Assembly (NCBI RefSeq): GCF_000717185.1
Contig: NZ_JNYE01000094.1
Coordinates: 1-30,943, forward strand
Length of the DNA: 30,943 bases
Source: Kitasatospora phosalacinea
Lineage (GTDB): Bacteria > Actinomycetota > Actinomycetes > Streptomycetales > Streptomycetaceae
Reading direction: 5' to 3'
Shown: positions 7,067 to 15,273 of the stretch, one piece after another
Layout of the letters: every line of letters starts with the position of its first letter
Position numbering within the stretch: position 1 is the stretch's first letter
Notes under the pieces: model-generated
The model's input: only the letters and a program-made list of their open reading frames with translations
The model's database searches: none
What the model was told of the DNA's origin: nothing
Made by a program: the position numbers and the translations under genes

Positions 7067-8379
7067 TCCCGCTCGCCCAGCAGCATCGGCTGCGGCCCGG
7101 GCGACAGCACCAGCCGCGGCACCGGCCGCACCGGGCCGGGGCCCGCGGGGCGCAGCTGCCACCGGCCCGCGACGGTGGCCAGCGCCAGCGCCGCCTCGGT
7201 CAGTCCGAAGCTGTCGCCCAGGCACTTCGTCGCCCCGGAGCCGAAGGGCAGGTAGGCGCCCCGCGGCGGCCCGTCCGCGAACCGGTCCGGGTCGAACCGC
7301 TCCGGGTCGGGGAAGAGTTCGGGCCTGCGTTGCAGCAGGTACAGGCAGCAGACCACCAGCGCCCCGGCGGGGAGCCGGGCCCCGCCGAGTTCGGTGGGCC
7401 GGGTGGTGGTGCGGCTGATCGCCCAGGCGGGCGGGTAGAGCCGCAGGGTCTCGCTGATCACCCGTGCGGTGTAAGGGAGTTGCGGCAGGTCCTGCCAGCG
7501 GGCCGGGGCCCCGGCCGGTCCGGCGTCCAGTTCGGCGTGCAACCTCCGTTCCACGTCGGGGTGTTCGGCGACCAGGCGGAGCGACCAGGCCAGGGCGGAG
7601 GAGGTGGTCTCGGCCCCGGCCAGCACCAGGGTGGCGACCTGATCGGCGAGTTCGCGCTCGCCGAGCGGCCGCCCGTCCTCGTCGCGCGCGGCCAGCAGCA
7701 GCGCGAGCACGTCGCCGCGGTCGATCCCGCGGGCCCGGTAGTCGGTGATGATCGCCGCCACTCCGGCGTGCCAGGTCGCCAGCGCCCGCCGGTAGGCGCG
7801 CCGCGCCGGGGTGGGCAGCAGGTCGGCGGCGGGCAGCACCACCCGCAGGTAGATCCCGCGCAGCAGCACGTCCAGGGCGCCGCGCAGGTCCTCCGCGGCC
7901 CGCGGCGGCAGCCCGGCCGAGAACAGGGTGCGCACGGCGACGGCGGTGGTGAGCCGGAACGCCTCACGGGTGACGTCGACGACCTGCCCGGCCCGCCACC
8001 CGGCGGTGAGCGCCGCGGCCTCGTCCGTCATCGCCGCGGCGTAGTGCGGCAGCAGCGCGCGCCGGAAGGCGGGCTGCACGATCCGGCGGAGCCTGCGGTG
8101 CTCGGCGTGCGGGCAGGAGGCCAGCCCGTTGCCCAGGAACGCCCGGATCTTCGCGTACAGCGGCCCCGTCCGGTCGTACGCCACCCGGTCGGCCAGCACC
8201 CGCTGCACCAGCTCCGGCTCGCTGACCACGTACATCTCCCGCGGCCCGACCCGCACCCGCACCGGGTCCCCGTAGCCGGGCAGGGTGTCGAGGAAGGCCA
8301 GCGGCCGGGTGAGCAGCGCGGGCAGGTGCCCCAGCAGCGGCACTCCGCCGGGGGCGGTGACGGGTCGGGTGGCGCGCAC
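7063..8379 (-). CDS. Cytochrome P450
   Basis: A 438-residue soluble bacterial P450. Visible motifs are the I-helix oxygen-activating AGAETTS (254-260), the K-helix ETLR (310-313), and the heme-binding FGSGATKC with the thiolate ligand Cys386. Full length and all key residues suggest an active monooxygenase. The YPPAWAISRTT segment and overall plan recall the terpenoid oxidases of Streptomyces (CYP170/CYP183-like), but no terpene synthase lies in the window, so the substrate is unknown. Start GTG 8379 has no Shine-Dalgarno; TATCGT (8393-8388, minus strand) lies 8 nt upstream, which suggests a leaderless mRNA. No ferredoxin gene adjoins; a ferredoxin-reductase-type flavoprotein lies 12 kb away. 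The 3' end overlaps the low-G+C ATPase gene by 4 nt. Confidence 0.9.
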   Translation of the reverse strand: MRATRPVTAPGGVPLLGHLPALLTRPLAFLDTLPGYGDPVRVRVGPREMYVVSEPELVQRVLADRVAYDRTGPLYAKIRAFLGNGLASCPHAEHRRLRRIVQPAFRRALLPHYAAAMTDEAAALTAGWRAGQVVDVTREAFRLTTAVAVRTLFSAGLPPRAAEDLRGALDVLLRGIYLRVVLPAADLLPTPARRAYRRALATWHAGVAAIITDYRARGIDRGDVLALLLAARDEDGRPLGERELADQVATLVLAGAETTSSALAWSLRLVAEHPDVERRLHAELDAGPAGAPARWQDLPQLPYTARVISETLRLYPPAWAISRTTTRPTELGGARLPAGALVVCCLYLLQRRPELFPDPERFDPDRFADGPPRGAYLPFGSGATKCLGDSFGLTEAALALATVAGRWQLRPAGPGPVRPVPRLVLSPGPQPMLLGERD

Positions 8380-8461
8380 GGACGACCACGATACGTGGCG
8401 TACTGGGCACCCGGGGTGACATCAACGGGACGTTGCGGGCGCGGCGCGGGACACTGGAGGC

Positions 8462-8704
8462 ATGAGCGAGTCCGGAGACATATTCCACCCGCCGGTCGTG
8501 GTCCGCCCGCCGACCCGCGGGCAGCGGCCGTACCGGCGGGTGGAGATCTACGGACGGACGGTGGGGCGGGCGACCGGGCCGCAGGACGTGGTGGAGCTGA
8601 TCCGGCACGCGGGCGTCGCCGAGCCGGACCTGGACGATCCGGCCCTGGTGGCCTGGCGCGGCGGCGACCGCACGGTGTGGGAGCACCCCGCCGGGGAGGA
8701 GTAG
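8462..8704 (+). CDS. Small conserved-looking hypothetical protein
   Basis: An 80-residue, soluble, charged protein beginning MSESGDIFHPP. I recognise no domain. It reads PYRRVEIYGRTVGRA in the centre and ends in an acidic tail. Codon bias is typical of the genome (strong G/C in third position), which supports a real gene despite its size. ATG 8462 is preceded by CTGGAGG only 1 nt away, too close for a normal ribosome site; GACACT 6 nt upstream could be a -10, so it may be leaderless. It diverges from the P450 gene with about 80 nt between starts. Function unknown. Confidence 0.65.
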   Translation: MSESGDIFHPPVVVRPPTRGQRPYRRVEIYGRTVGRATGPQDVVELIRHAGVAEPDLDDPALVAWRGGDRTVWEHPAGEE

Positions 8705-8849
8705 CCGCGGCGCCGGGGCGGACGGACCGGTGGGCCTTCCGGGGCAACCTGGTCCCCCCTGGTGCGGAGCGGCCCGGCTCTGGAGTGGCCGGGTGGCGGG
8801 CGGCGGGGGTGGATGGTGTTCCAGTGCCGCGCCGTCCCCTGGAGCCCCG

Positions 8850-9785
8850 ATGCCCCGTACCCGCCGTGTCGCCGCCGCCGCGGTGCTGTCGCTGACCGTC
8901 CTGTCCGCCCTGCTCTCCGCCGCGGGCTGCTCGGCGCCCGCGGACCTGAACGCCCCGCCCGCCGCCGACTCCCCGTCCGCGGCGGCCCCGGCCTCGGGTT
9001 CCGGCCCGTCGGTGTCGGCGTTCGCGACCTCGGTGGGGACCCGGGTGGCGCTGGCCAGTGTCGGCAGCCTGGGCCCGATCCTGGTGGACGCCCAGGGCCG
9101 CACCCTGTACCTGTACGGCGCCGACACCTCGGTGCACGCGAGCTGCCTGGACGAGTGCGCGAAGTCCTGGCCGCCGGTGACCACCCCGGGCTTCCCGCTG
9201 GCCGGACCCGGCGTGGACGACGGGCTGCTGGGCGCGGCGGCGCTGCCGGACGGGACGGCGCAGGTGCTGTACAAGGGCCACCCGCTGTACCGCTACGCGG
9301 GCGACCGCGGCCCGGGCGAGACCGCCGGGCACACGGTGGCGGACCCCCGCGGCACCTTCTACGCGGTGACCTCGCTGGGCGACCCGGTGGGCGTCGACAT
9401 CGCGACGCTGCGCGGGACGGGCGGCGCGGTGCCGAGCCCGGGCGCCAGTGCGGGCGCGAGTGCGGGCGCCAGTGCTTCGGCGGGCGCCCCGGCCGCGGAC
9501 CCCAACGCGGACCCCAACACCGATCCGAACGCCGATCCGAACGCCCTGGCCCAGGCCCCCGCGCAGACGCCCGCACCCGCCGCCCAGCAGCCCGCCCAAG
9601 AGCCCCAAGAGCCCCAAGAGCCCCAGCAACCCCAGCAGCCCCAGCAGCCCGCCCAGGTCCCGGTCGAGGTGCCCCCGGCGCAGGCTCCGGCCCAGGCCCC
9701 GGCCGAGGAAGCCCCCGCCGCGGAAACCCCGGCCGTGGAGGCCCCCGCCGAGGAGGCCCCCGCCGACGGCTCGCAGGAGGGCTGA
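8850..9785 (+). CDS. Secreted-repeat lipoprotein (PF03640-like) with low-complexity tail
   Basis: A 311-residue predicted lipoprotein. The signal peptide ends in LSAAGC, so Cys27 is the likely lipidated residue. Residues 65-175 form a two-part secreted repeat typical of PF03640: LVDAQGRTLYLYGAD...CLDECAKSWPP (Cys99 and Cys103) and YKGHPLYRYAGDRGPGETAG (141-160). Domains of this type are of unknown biochemical role, often linked with redox or heme-bearing membrane proteins. The rest is low complexity: Ala/Gly/Ser repeats, four DPNA/T units (217-232), QEP/QQP repeats (250-267) and an Ala/Pro/Glu-rich end, probably a wall-spanning spacer. ATG 8850 has CTGGAG 5 nt upstream; an earlier in-frame ATG at 8730 gives no signal peptide at its N-terminus. 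The next gene starts 1 nt after the stop, so an operon is likely. Confidence 0.82.
   Translation: MPRTRRVAAAAVLSLTVLSALLSAAGCSAPADLNAPPAADSPSAAAPASGSGPSVSAFATSVGTRVALASVGSLGPILVDAQGRTLYLYGADTSVHASCLDECAKSWPPVTTPGFPLAGPGVDDGLLGAAALPDGTAQVLYKGHPLYRYAGDRGPGETAGHTVADPRGTFYAVTSLGDPVGVDIATLRGTGGAVPSPGASAGASAGASASAGAPAADPNADPNTDPNADPNALAQAPAQTPAPAAQQPAQEPQEPQEPQQPQQPQQPAQVPVEVPPAQAPAQAPAEEAPAAETPAVEAPAEEAPADGSQEG
9498..9545 (+). repeat. Four 12-bp coding repeats (DPNA/T)
   Basis: Four tandem 12-bp units (GACCCCAACGCG and variants GATCCGAACGCC) encode Asp-Pro-Asn-Ala/Thr in the lipoprotein tail. The last two units are identical, so slippage variation between strains is likely. Confidence 0.85.
9597..9650 (+). 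repeat. Six 9-bp coding repeats (QEP/QQP)
   Basis: Six tandem 9-bp units encode three Gln-Glu-Pro and then three Gln-Gln-Pro triplets in the same lipoprotein tail. Confidence 0.85.
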
Positions 9786-9786
9786 G

Positions 9787-10347
9787 GTGGCGCCCGGTCG
9801 CCGTCCGGGCGGGTCGCCCGCCGGGTCGCTGCCGGTGCTGCTGGCGGTGCTCGCGCCGGTGGCGGTCGCGCTGGGGCTGCTGTGGTTCGGGCGGGTGCAC
9901 GTGCCGGATCCGGGGCGGAGCCTGTTCGGGGCGTCCGGCGAGGACGCGCTGCGGCTGAAGTCGTGGCTGGGTTCGGCGCTGTTCGGGCTGGCGCTGGTGC
10001 AGGTGGTGCTGGCGCTGGCGCTGTACCGGCGGGGCCCGGCGGCCCGCCCGGTGCGGACGGGGCACCGGGTGGGCGGCTGGCTGGCGTTCGCGCTGTCGCT
10101 GCCGATCGCCCAGCACTGCCTGCTGGCGTACGGGGCGCGGTTCACGGACGTCCGGGTGGGCCTGCACTCGGCGGCGGGGTGCTTCCTGTACGGGGCGTTC
10201 GCGGCGAAGGTGCTGCTGGTGCGGCACGGCGGGCTGCGCGGGTGGGTGCTGCCGGTGGCGGGCGGGGCGCTGTTCTGCGCGGTGGGGGTGCTGTGGTGGT
10301 CGGCGGCGCTGTGGTTCCTGAACGGGTACGCGGCGCCCGGTTTCTGA
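9787..10347 (+). CDS. Polytopic membrane protein with conserved-type histidines (DUF6529-like)
   Basis: A 186-residue protein with about five membrane segments (near 14-34, 58-80, 92-116, 124-146 and 150-178). Histidines at 93, 110, 127 and 147 lie in or at the edges of helices, for example TGHRVGGWL, IAQHCLLAYG and VGLHSAAGCFLYG. Two such pairs in a helix bundle resemble b-type heme ligation in small membrane cytochromes; heme binding is an inference. The likely family is DUF6529, called from memory of its layout beside PF03640 lipoproteins. GTG 9787 begins 1 nt after the lipoprotein stop, so translational coupling is likely. The pair may form an extracytoplasmic redox unit. A hairpin follows before the catalase gene. 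Confidence 0.75.
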   Translation: MAPGRRPGGSPAGSLPVLLAVLAPVAVALGLLWFGRVHVPDPGRSLFGASGEDALRLKSWLGSALFGLALVQVVLALALYRRGPAARPVRTGHRVGGWLAFALSLPIAQHCLLAYGARFTDVRVGLHSAAGCFLYGAFAAKVLLVRHGGLRGWVLPVAGGALFCAVGVLWWSAALWFLNGYAAPGF

Positions 10348-10351
10348 GGGT

Positions 10352-10394
10352 CACCGGGCCGGGCCCCGCCGGTTGTGGGCGGGCCCGGCCGGTG
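10352..10394 (+). terminator. Hairpin after the lipoprotein/membrane-protein operon
   Basis: Arms at 10352-10370 and 10378-10394 pair with two bulged bases around a 7-nt loop (GGTTGTG). No U-tract. It separates the upstream pair from the catalase gene. Confidence 0.5.
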
Positions 10395-10479
10395 TTCGAG
10401 TGGAGGGCAGTCGCGGCGGTCGACCCTCGCCGCCGCGCGGCTACGGCGCCCCGGCGGGTGCCCGAGGAGGATTCCCCCG

Positions 10480-11931
10480 ATGTCCCAGCACGTTCCCTCC
10501 ACCACGAACAGCGCGGGCGTCCCGGTCGAGAGCGACGAGCACTCGCTGACCGCGGGCCCGGTCGGCCCGGTCCTGCTGCACGACCACTACCTGATCGAGA
10601 AGATGGCCCAGTTCAACCGGGAGCGGGTGCCGGAGCGGGTCGTGCACGCGAAGGGCAGCGGCGCGTACGGCTCCTTCGAGGTGACCGAGGACGTCAGCCG
10701 GTTCACCGTCGCGGACCTGTTCCAGCCGGGGAAGCGGTGCGAGGTGCTGGCCCGGTTCTCCACCGTGGCGGGCGAGATGGGGTCGCCGGACACCTGGCGC
10801 GACCCGCGCGGCTTCGCGCTGAAGTTCTACACCGAGCAGGGCAACTACGACCTGGTCGGCAACAACACGCCGGTGTTCTTCGTCCGGGACCCGATGAAGT
10901 TCCAGGACTTCATCCGCTCGCAGAAGCGCCGCCCAGACAACGGGCTGCGCGACCACGACATGCAGTGGGACTTCTGGACGCTCTCGCCCGAGTCGGCGCA
11001 CCAGGTGACCTGGCTGATGGGCGACCGCGGCATCCCGCGGACCTGGCGGCACATGGACGGCTTCTCCTCGCACACCTACCAGTGGGTGAACGCGGCCGGG
11101 GAGCGGTTCTGGGTGAAGTACCACTTCCGGACCGACCAGGGCAACGAGTTCCTCACCCAGGCGGAGGCGGACCGGCTGGCGGGCGCGGACGGCGACCACC
11201 ACCGGCGCGACCTGTTCGAGTCGATCGAGGGCGGCGCGCACCCGTCCTGGACGCTGCACGTGCAGGTGATGCCGTTCGACGAGGCGCGGGAGTACCGGTT
11301 CAACCCGTTCGACCTGACGAAGGTGTGGCCGCACGGCGACTACCCGCTGATCGAGGTCGGCCGGCTGACCCTGAACCGCAACCCGGAGGACCACTTCGTC
11401 CACATCGAGCAGGCCGCGTTCGAGCCGTCCAACCTGGTGCCGGGCATCGGGGTGTCGCCGGACAAGATGCTGCTCGGCCGGATCTTCTCCTACCCGGACA
11501 CCCACCGGTACCGGATCGGGCCGAACTACGACCAGCTGCCGCCGAACCGGGCGCACGTGCCGGTGCACTCGTACAGCAAGGACGGGCCGATGCGCTTCGA
11601 CGCGGCCCGCACCGCCCGGCCGTACGCGCCGAACTCGTACGGCGGCCCGGCGGCCGACCCGTCGCCGTGGGGCGGGCAGCCGGGGTGGGACGTGGCGGGG
11701 CGGATGGTGCGCGAGGCGTACCCGCTGCACCGGGAGGACGACGACTGGGGACAGGCCGGGACGCTGGTGCGGGAGGTGCTGGACGACGCGGCGCGCGAGC
11801 GGCTGGTGGCCAACATCGCCGGGCACCTGCTGGACGGGGTCTCCGCGCCGGTGCTGGAGCGCGCCCTGCAGTACTGGCGCAACGTCGACCGGTCGCTGGG
11901 CGACCGGGTGGCGGCCGCCGTGGCCCGCTGA
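10480..11931 (+). CDS. Monofunctional heme catalase
   Basis: A 483-residue small-subunit catalase that converts H2O2 to water and oxygen in the cytoplasm. Active-site His56 lies in [12 protein letters not shown], the distal Asn in GNNTPVFF (128/129), and the proximal heme ligand Tyr338 in [14 protein letters not shown]. Length and motifs match the clade 3 enzymes, so it should be fully active. ATG 10480 has GAGGAGG 9 nt upstream; the frame is open further 5' but without signals. It has its own hairpin terminators on both sides, so it is a single-gene unit. I see no operator of a Fur/CatR type directly upstream. Confidence 0.96.
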   Translation: MSQHVPSTTNSAGVPVESDEHSLTAGPVGPVLLHDHYLIEKMAQFNRERVPERVVHAKGSGAYGSFEVTEDVSRFTVADLFQPGKRCEVLARFSTVAGEMGSPDTWRDPRGFALKFYTEQGNYDLVGNNTPVFFVRDPMKFQDFIRSQKRRPDNGLRDHDMQWDFWTLSPESAHQVTWLMGDRGIPRTWRHMDGFSSHTYQWVNAAGERFWVKYHFRTDQGNEFLTQAEADRLAGADGDHHRRDLFESIEGGAHPSWTLHVQVMPFDEAREYRFNPFDLTKVWPHGDYPLIEVGRLTLNRNPEDHFVHIEQAAFEPSNLVPGIGVSPDKMLLGRIFSYPDTHRYRIGPNYDQLPPNRAHVPVHSYSKDGPMRFDAARTARPYAPNSYGGPAADPSPWGGQPGWDVAGRMVREAYPLHREDDDWGQAGTLVREVLDDAARERLVANIAGHLLDGVSAPVLERALQYWRNVDRSLGDRVAAAVAR

Positions 11932-11942
11932 CGCCCTTCCCT

Positions 11943-11983
11943 GCCGCCGCCCGTCCGGAGCGCCGTTCCGGGCGGGCGGCGGC
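11943..11983 (+). terminator. Catalase terminator hairpin
   Basis: A 17-bp stem (11943-11959 with 11967-11983, one G-U pair) around a 7-nt loop, starting 11 nt after the catalase stop and ending just before the -35 of the next operon. Confidence 0.75.
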
Positions 11984-11988
11984 GCGCG

Positions 11989-12017
11989 TTGACAAGTCCC
12001 CCCGCCGGGCCGATCCT
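11989..12017 (+). promoter_or_regulatory. Promoter of the phosphotransferase-ACAD operon
   Basis: A perfect -35 TTGACA (11989-11994), 17-nt spacer and GATCCT -10 (12012-12017). The operator begins on the last two bases of the -10, a layout suited to repression. The same promoter arrangement recurs at 17826-17854 on the minus strand. Confidence 0.75.
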
Positions 12018-12034
12018 AAGCAAGCGCTTAGTCA
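12016..12034 (+). promoter_or_regulatory. TetR-type operator, copy 1
   Basis: CTAAGCAAGCGCTTAG (inverted repeat CTAAGC-AAGC-GCTTAG) followed by TCA. The same 19 bp occur on the minus strand at 17827-17809, beside a divergent TetR gene. It overlaps the -10 and the likely transcription start. Confidence 0.8.
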
Positions 12035-12063
12035 GCACGCCCCGACCCCTGCGAGGTGCCCCG

Positions 12064-13083
12064 ATGACCACCGCCGCTCCGCCCGGACTGGACCTGGAGA
12101 GGCTGCGCGCCCACCTGGACGCCGCCCTGCCGGCCCCCGTCGCGGGCCCGCTGACGGCCCGGCTGTTCGAGGGCGGCCGGTCGAACCTGACCTACCTGGT
12201 CGAGGACGGCGCCTCCCGCTGGGTGCTGCGCCGCCCGCCGCTCGGGCACGTGCTGGCCACCGCGCACGACATGGGCCGCGAGCACCGGGTGCTGGGCGCC
12301 CTGGCGGGCACCGCCGTGCCGGTCCCGCGGCCGGTGCTGCTGGTCGAGGACACCGACGTGATCGGCGCGCCGTTCTACCTGATGGAGTACGTCCCGGGCA
12401 CCGCCCACCGGGACGCGAAGGCGCTGGCCGCGCTCGGCGAGCAGCGGGTGCACGCCCTGGGCGGGCGCCTGGTGGAGACCCTGGTCGCCCTGCACGCCCT
12501 GGACCCGGACGCGGTCGGCCTGGCCGGCTTCGGCCGCCCCGAGGGCTTCCTGGAGCGCCAACTGCGCCGCTGGGGAAAGCAGTTGGACGCCTCGCGGAGC
12601 CGCGAGGTGCCGGGCGCGGACGAGCTGCACCGCCGCCTCGCCGACACCCTGCCGCCCTCCCCCGCGCCCGCCCTGGTGCACGGCGACTACCGGCTGGACA
12701 ACGTCCTGGTCGACGCCGAGGACCGGATCGCCGCCGTCCTGGACTGGGAGATGTCCACCGTCGGCGACCCGCTCACCGACCTGGGCCTGCTGGTGATGTA
12801 CACCGAACTCGCCCGCCGCTTCGACGGGTTGCTCCCCGGCGCGGCCCTCGCCCCCGGCTTCCCGTCCACCGCCGAGATCGTCCGCCACTACGCGCAGGCG
12901 TCCGGCCGGGACGTCTCCGGCCTCGGCTGGTACGTCGCCTTCGCCTCCTTCAAGCTGGCGGTCGTCCTGGAGGGCATCCACTACCGCTACACCCGGGGCG
13001 GCACCGTCGGCGCGGGCTTCGACCGGGTCGGCGAACTCGTGCCGCTGTTCGTCGAGTTCGGCACCGGATCGCTGGAGGGCTGA
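12064..13083 (+). CDS. APH-family phosphotransferase, ACAD10/11- or LvaA-like
   Basis: A 339-residue aminoglycoside-phosphotransferase-fold kinase. The catalytic loop is HGDYRLDN (206-213, Asp208) and the Mg-binding motif is LDWEMSTVGDPLTDLG (Asp227). This HGDYRxDN...LDWE pattern with an acyl-CoA dehydrogenase next door is that of the kinase part of ACAD10/11 and of LvaA in the Pseudomonas levulinate pathway. LvaA-type enzymes phosphorylate the hydroxyl of 4-hydroxyacyl-CoA esters; antibiotic resistance is unlikely. ATG 12064 lies about 40 nt after the predicted transcript start and has GCGAGG upstream. The next gene starts 3 nt after the stop, so one operon under the TetR operator is near certain. 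The exact substrate is unknown. Confidence 0.88.
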   Translation: MTTAAPPGLDLERLRAHLDAALPAPVAGPLTARLFEGGRSNLTYLVEDGASRWVLRRPPLGHVLATAHDMGREHRVLGALAGTAVPVPRPVLLVEDTDVIGAPFYLMEYVPGTAHRDAKALAALGEQRVHALGGRLVETLVALHALDPDAVGLAGFGRPEGFLERQLRRWGKQLDASRSREVPGADELHRRLADTLPPSPAPALVHGDYRLDNVLVDAEDRIAAVLDWEMSTVGDPLTDLGLLVMYTELARRFDGLLPGAALAPGFPSTAEIVRHYAQASGRDVSGLGWYVAFASFKLAVVLEGIHYRYTRGGTVGAGFDRVGELVPLFVEFGTGSLEG

Positions 13084-13086
13084 CCC

Positions 13087-14298
13087 ATGGACTTCTCCCA
13101 CGACGCCCGGACCACCGAGCTCCTCGGCCAACTCGCCGCCTTCATGGACGAGTTCGTCTACCCCGCCGAACCGGTGCTGGCCGCCCAGCTCGCCGACCCG
13201 GCCCGCGAGCCGTGGTCGGTCCCGCCGGTGGTCGGCGAGTTGCGGGCCGCCGCGAAGGCCCGCGGCCTGTGGAACCTCTTCTTCCCCGGCGAGCTCGGCG
13301 CCGGGCTGACCAACCTCCAGTACGCGCCGCTGGCCGAACTCACCGGCCGCTCCGTCCTGTTGGCGCCGCCCGCGCTCAACTGCGCGGCGCCCGACACCGG
13401 CAACATGGAACTGCTCGCCCAGTTCGGCACCCCCGAGCAGCGCGAGCGCTGGCTGCGGCCGCTGCTGGACGGCGAGATCCGCTCCGCCTTCGCGATGACC
13501 GAGCCGGACGTCGCCTCCTCGGACGCCACCAACATCACCACCCGGATCGAGCGCGACGGCGACGCGTACGTGGTCAACGGCCGCAAGTGGTACATCACCG
13601 GGGCGATGAACCCGGACTGCAAGGTCCTGATCGTGATGGGCAAGACCGACCCGGCCGCCGAGCCCCACCGCCAGCAGTCGATGGTCCTCGTCCCGCGCGA
13701 CACCCCGGGCGTGCGGGTGCTGCGCGGCATGCGGGTGTTCGGCTACCCGGACGAGGACCACGGCGGGCACGCCGAGATCCTCTTCGAGGACGTCCGCGTC
13801 CCCGTCGCGAACCTGGTCGGCGAGGAGGGCGGCGGCTTCGCCATCGCCCAGGCCCGCCTCGGCCCCGGCCGGATCCACCACTGCATGCGGGCCCTCGGCA
13901 TCGCCGAGCGCGCCCTCGAACTCACCTGCCGCCGGGTCAGCTCCCGGGTGGCGTTCGGCCGTCCGCTCGCCGACCAGGGCGTCGTCCAGGACTGGATCGC
14001 CGAGGCGAGGGTCCGGATCGAGCAGGCCCGGCTGCTGGTCCTGAAGACCGCCTGGCTGATGGACACCGTCGGCAACCGCGGCGCCCACACCGAGATCCAG
14101 GCCATCAAGATCGCCGTCCCGTCCACCGTCGAGTGGATCCTCGACAAGGCCGTCCAGGCCCACGGCGCCGCCGGGGTCAGCCAGGACACCCCCCTCGCCC
14201 AACTCTGGGCCGGCAACCGCACCCTGCGCCTCGCCGACGGCCCCGACGAGGTCCACCGGCGCTCGCTCGCCCGCCGCGAGCTGCGCAAGTACCGCTGA
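13087..14298 (+). CDS. Acyl-CoA dehydrogenase, ACAD10/11- or LvaC-like
   Basis: A 403-residue FAD enzyme of the acyl-CoA dehydrogenase superfamily. Visible are the FAD/substrate motif FAMTEPDVASSDATN (135-149), KWYITG (167-172), the C-terminal helix stretch GPGRIHHCMRALG (259-271) and VQAHGAAGVSQDTPLAQLWAGNRTLRL. The DGPDEVH segment (384-390) puts Asp where many family members have a catalytic Glu, a mark of the ACAD10/11 group. In the LvaA/LvaC system this partner removes the phosphate from 4-phosphoacyl-CoA to give an enoyl-CoA for beta-oxidation. That reaction is inferred here from motif and pairing with the upstream kinase gene. A strong hairpin follows. Confidence 0.92.
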   Translation: MDFSHDARTTELLGQLAAFMDEFVYPAEPVLAAQLADPAREPWSVPPVVGELRAAAKARGLWNLFFPGELGAGLTNLQYAPLAELTGRSVLLAPPALNCAAPDTGNMELLAQFGTPEQRERWLRPLLDGEIRSAFAMTEPDVASSDATNITTRIERDGDAYVVNGRKWYITGAMNPDCKVLIVMGKTDPAAEPHRQQSMVLVPRDTPGVRVLRGMRVFGYPDEDHGGHAEILFEDVRVPVANLVGEEGGGFAIAQARLGPGRIHHCMRALGIAERALELTCRRVSSRVAFGRPLADQGVVQDWIAEARVRIEQARLLVLKTAWLMDTVGNRGAHTEIQAIKIAVPSTVEWILDKAVQAHGAAGVSQDTPLAQLWAGNRTLRLADGPDEVHRRSLARRELRKYR

Positions 14299-14307
14299 GG
14301 GCCGCGG

Positions 14308-14345
14308 GCCCGGGGCGCCGGTGCCGCAACACCGGTGCCCCGGGC
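14308..14345 (+). terminator. Terminator of the phosphotransferase-ACAD operon
   Basis: A 16-bp stem (14308-14323 with 14330-14345, one G-U pair) and a 6-nt CCGCAA loop, 10 nt after the stop. Confidence 0.75.
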
Positions 14346-14435
14346 GGGCGGTGGAGGCGGGCCGTGGGGGCAGGCCGTGGGGGGCGGCGGCGAAAACCGC
14401 TGTCCGATCACCGGACGCGGTGGTAGACATCCGGC

Positions 14436-15233
14436 GTGGAGAAGAACCCTCAGTTCCCCGACCTGCTCCGACTGATCGACGAACGGTCGACCGCCTTCCG
14501 CGCCGCGGTCGCCGCCGCGCCCGACCTGGACGCACGGGTGCCGACCTGCCCCGAGTGGACGCTGTTCGACCTGGCGAAGCACCTGGGCGGGGGCGACCGC
14601 TTCTGGGCCGCCATCGTCGGCGCCGGGCCCGCCGACGGCCCCCCGGCCGAGGCCGTCGCCGCGCGCGCCGCCCTGGAACCGCCGCGGGAGCGCGAGGCCC
14701 TGCTGGCCTGGCTGGCCGCGTCGACGCAGCTCCTGCTGGGCGCCCTGCACGGGGCGGGCCCGGACGCCGCCTGCTGGACGTGGTGGAGCGCCCTGCAGTC
14801 GCCGCGGTCCTCCGGCGCAGTCGCCCGGCACCGGGTGCAGGAGACCTCGGTGCACACCTACGACGCCCAGCTCGCCGGGGGCGCCCCGCAGCCGCTGCCG
14901 GTCGGGGTCGCCCTCGACGGCGTCGAGGAGTTCCTGTTCACCTGCGTCGCGTCGCCCAGCGCCTGGCCGCACGAGCCCGCGACCTTCGAGTTCCACGCCG
15001 CCGAGGGCCGCTCCTGGCTCCTCACGGTCGACGGCGACGGCGCACGCTCCACCCGCATCCCCGCGCCCACCGACACGGGCGCGGACGGCCCGGGCGCGGC
15101 CGGTGCGTCCGTCCACGGCCCGGCCGGCGAGCTGGTCCTCTACCTGTACGACCGCGTCCCGGCCGAGTCCCTGCGCATCGGGGGAGACGCGGGGCTGCTC
15201 GACCTGCTCCGCGCCTGGGAGCCGGAGGAGTAG
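14436..15233 (+). CDS. Maleylpyruvate isomerase-family mycothiol-dependent protein
   Basis: A 265-residue protein of the actinobacterial MDMPI/DinB-like group. The N-terminal metal-site pattern is present: CPEWTLFDLAKHLGGGDRFW (His49) and RHRVQETSVHTYDAQLA (Glu136, His140, Asp143). A smaller alpha/beta C-terminal domain follows. Family members use mycothiol as cofactor for isomerisation or transfer, but most have no known substrate. GTG 14436 is chosen because TAGACA (14424-14429) lies 6 nt upstream, which suggests a leaderless transcript; no Shine-Dalgarno is present. It sits between two units that share a TetR operator but has its own start region, so co-function is uncertain. Confidence 0.85.
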   Translation: MEKNPQFPDLLRLIDERSTAFRAAVAAAPDLDARVPTCPEWTLFDLAKHLGGGDRFWAAIVGAGPADGPPAEAVAARAALEPPREREALLAWLAASTQLLLGALHGAGPDAACWTWWSALQSPRSSGAVARHRVQETSVHTYDAQLAGGAPQPLPVGVALDGVEEFLFTCVASPSAWPHEPATFEFHAAEGRSWLLTVDGDGARSTRIPAPTDTGADGPGAAGASVHGPAGELVLYLYDRVPAESLRIGGDAGLLDLLRAWEPEE

Positions 15234-15249
15234 GACGCGACGGATCCGG

Positions 15250-15265
15250 CCCCGGGCGCCCGGGG
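15250..15265. terminator. Palindrome between convergent genes
   Basis: A perfect 16-bp palindrome (CCCCGGGCGCCCGGGG) in the 40-nt gap between the convergent MDMPI and quinone-reductase-like genes. It could serve both strands. Confidence 0.4.
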
Positions 15266-15273
15266 AGGACCGC

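Noticed and set aside
9498..9650. CRISPR-like or regulatory DNA repeats
   Set aside because: The repeats are in frame, contiguous without spacers and encode peptide repeats of a lipoprotein tail.
12064..13083. Aminoglycoside resistance gene
   Set aside because: The APH fold is shared, but the HGDYRLDN/LDWE pattern and the ACAD partner point to acyl-CoA metabolism.
9882..14426. A very long open frame on the plus strand across several genes
   Set aside because: It runs out of frame through the catalase, kinase and ACAD genes. Its translation is Arg/Gly/Pro/Ala-rich, as expected from G+C bias, so it is an artefact.
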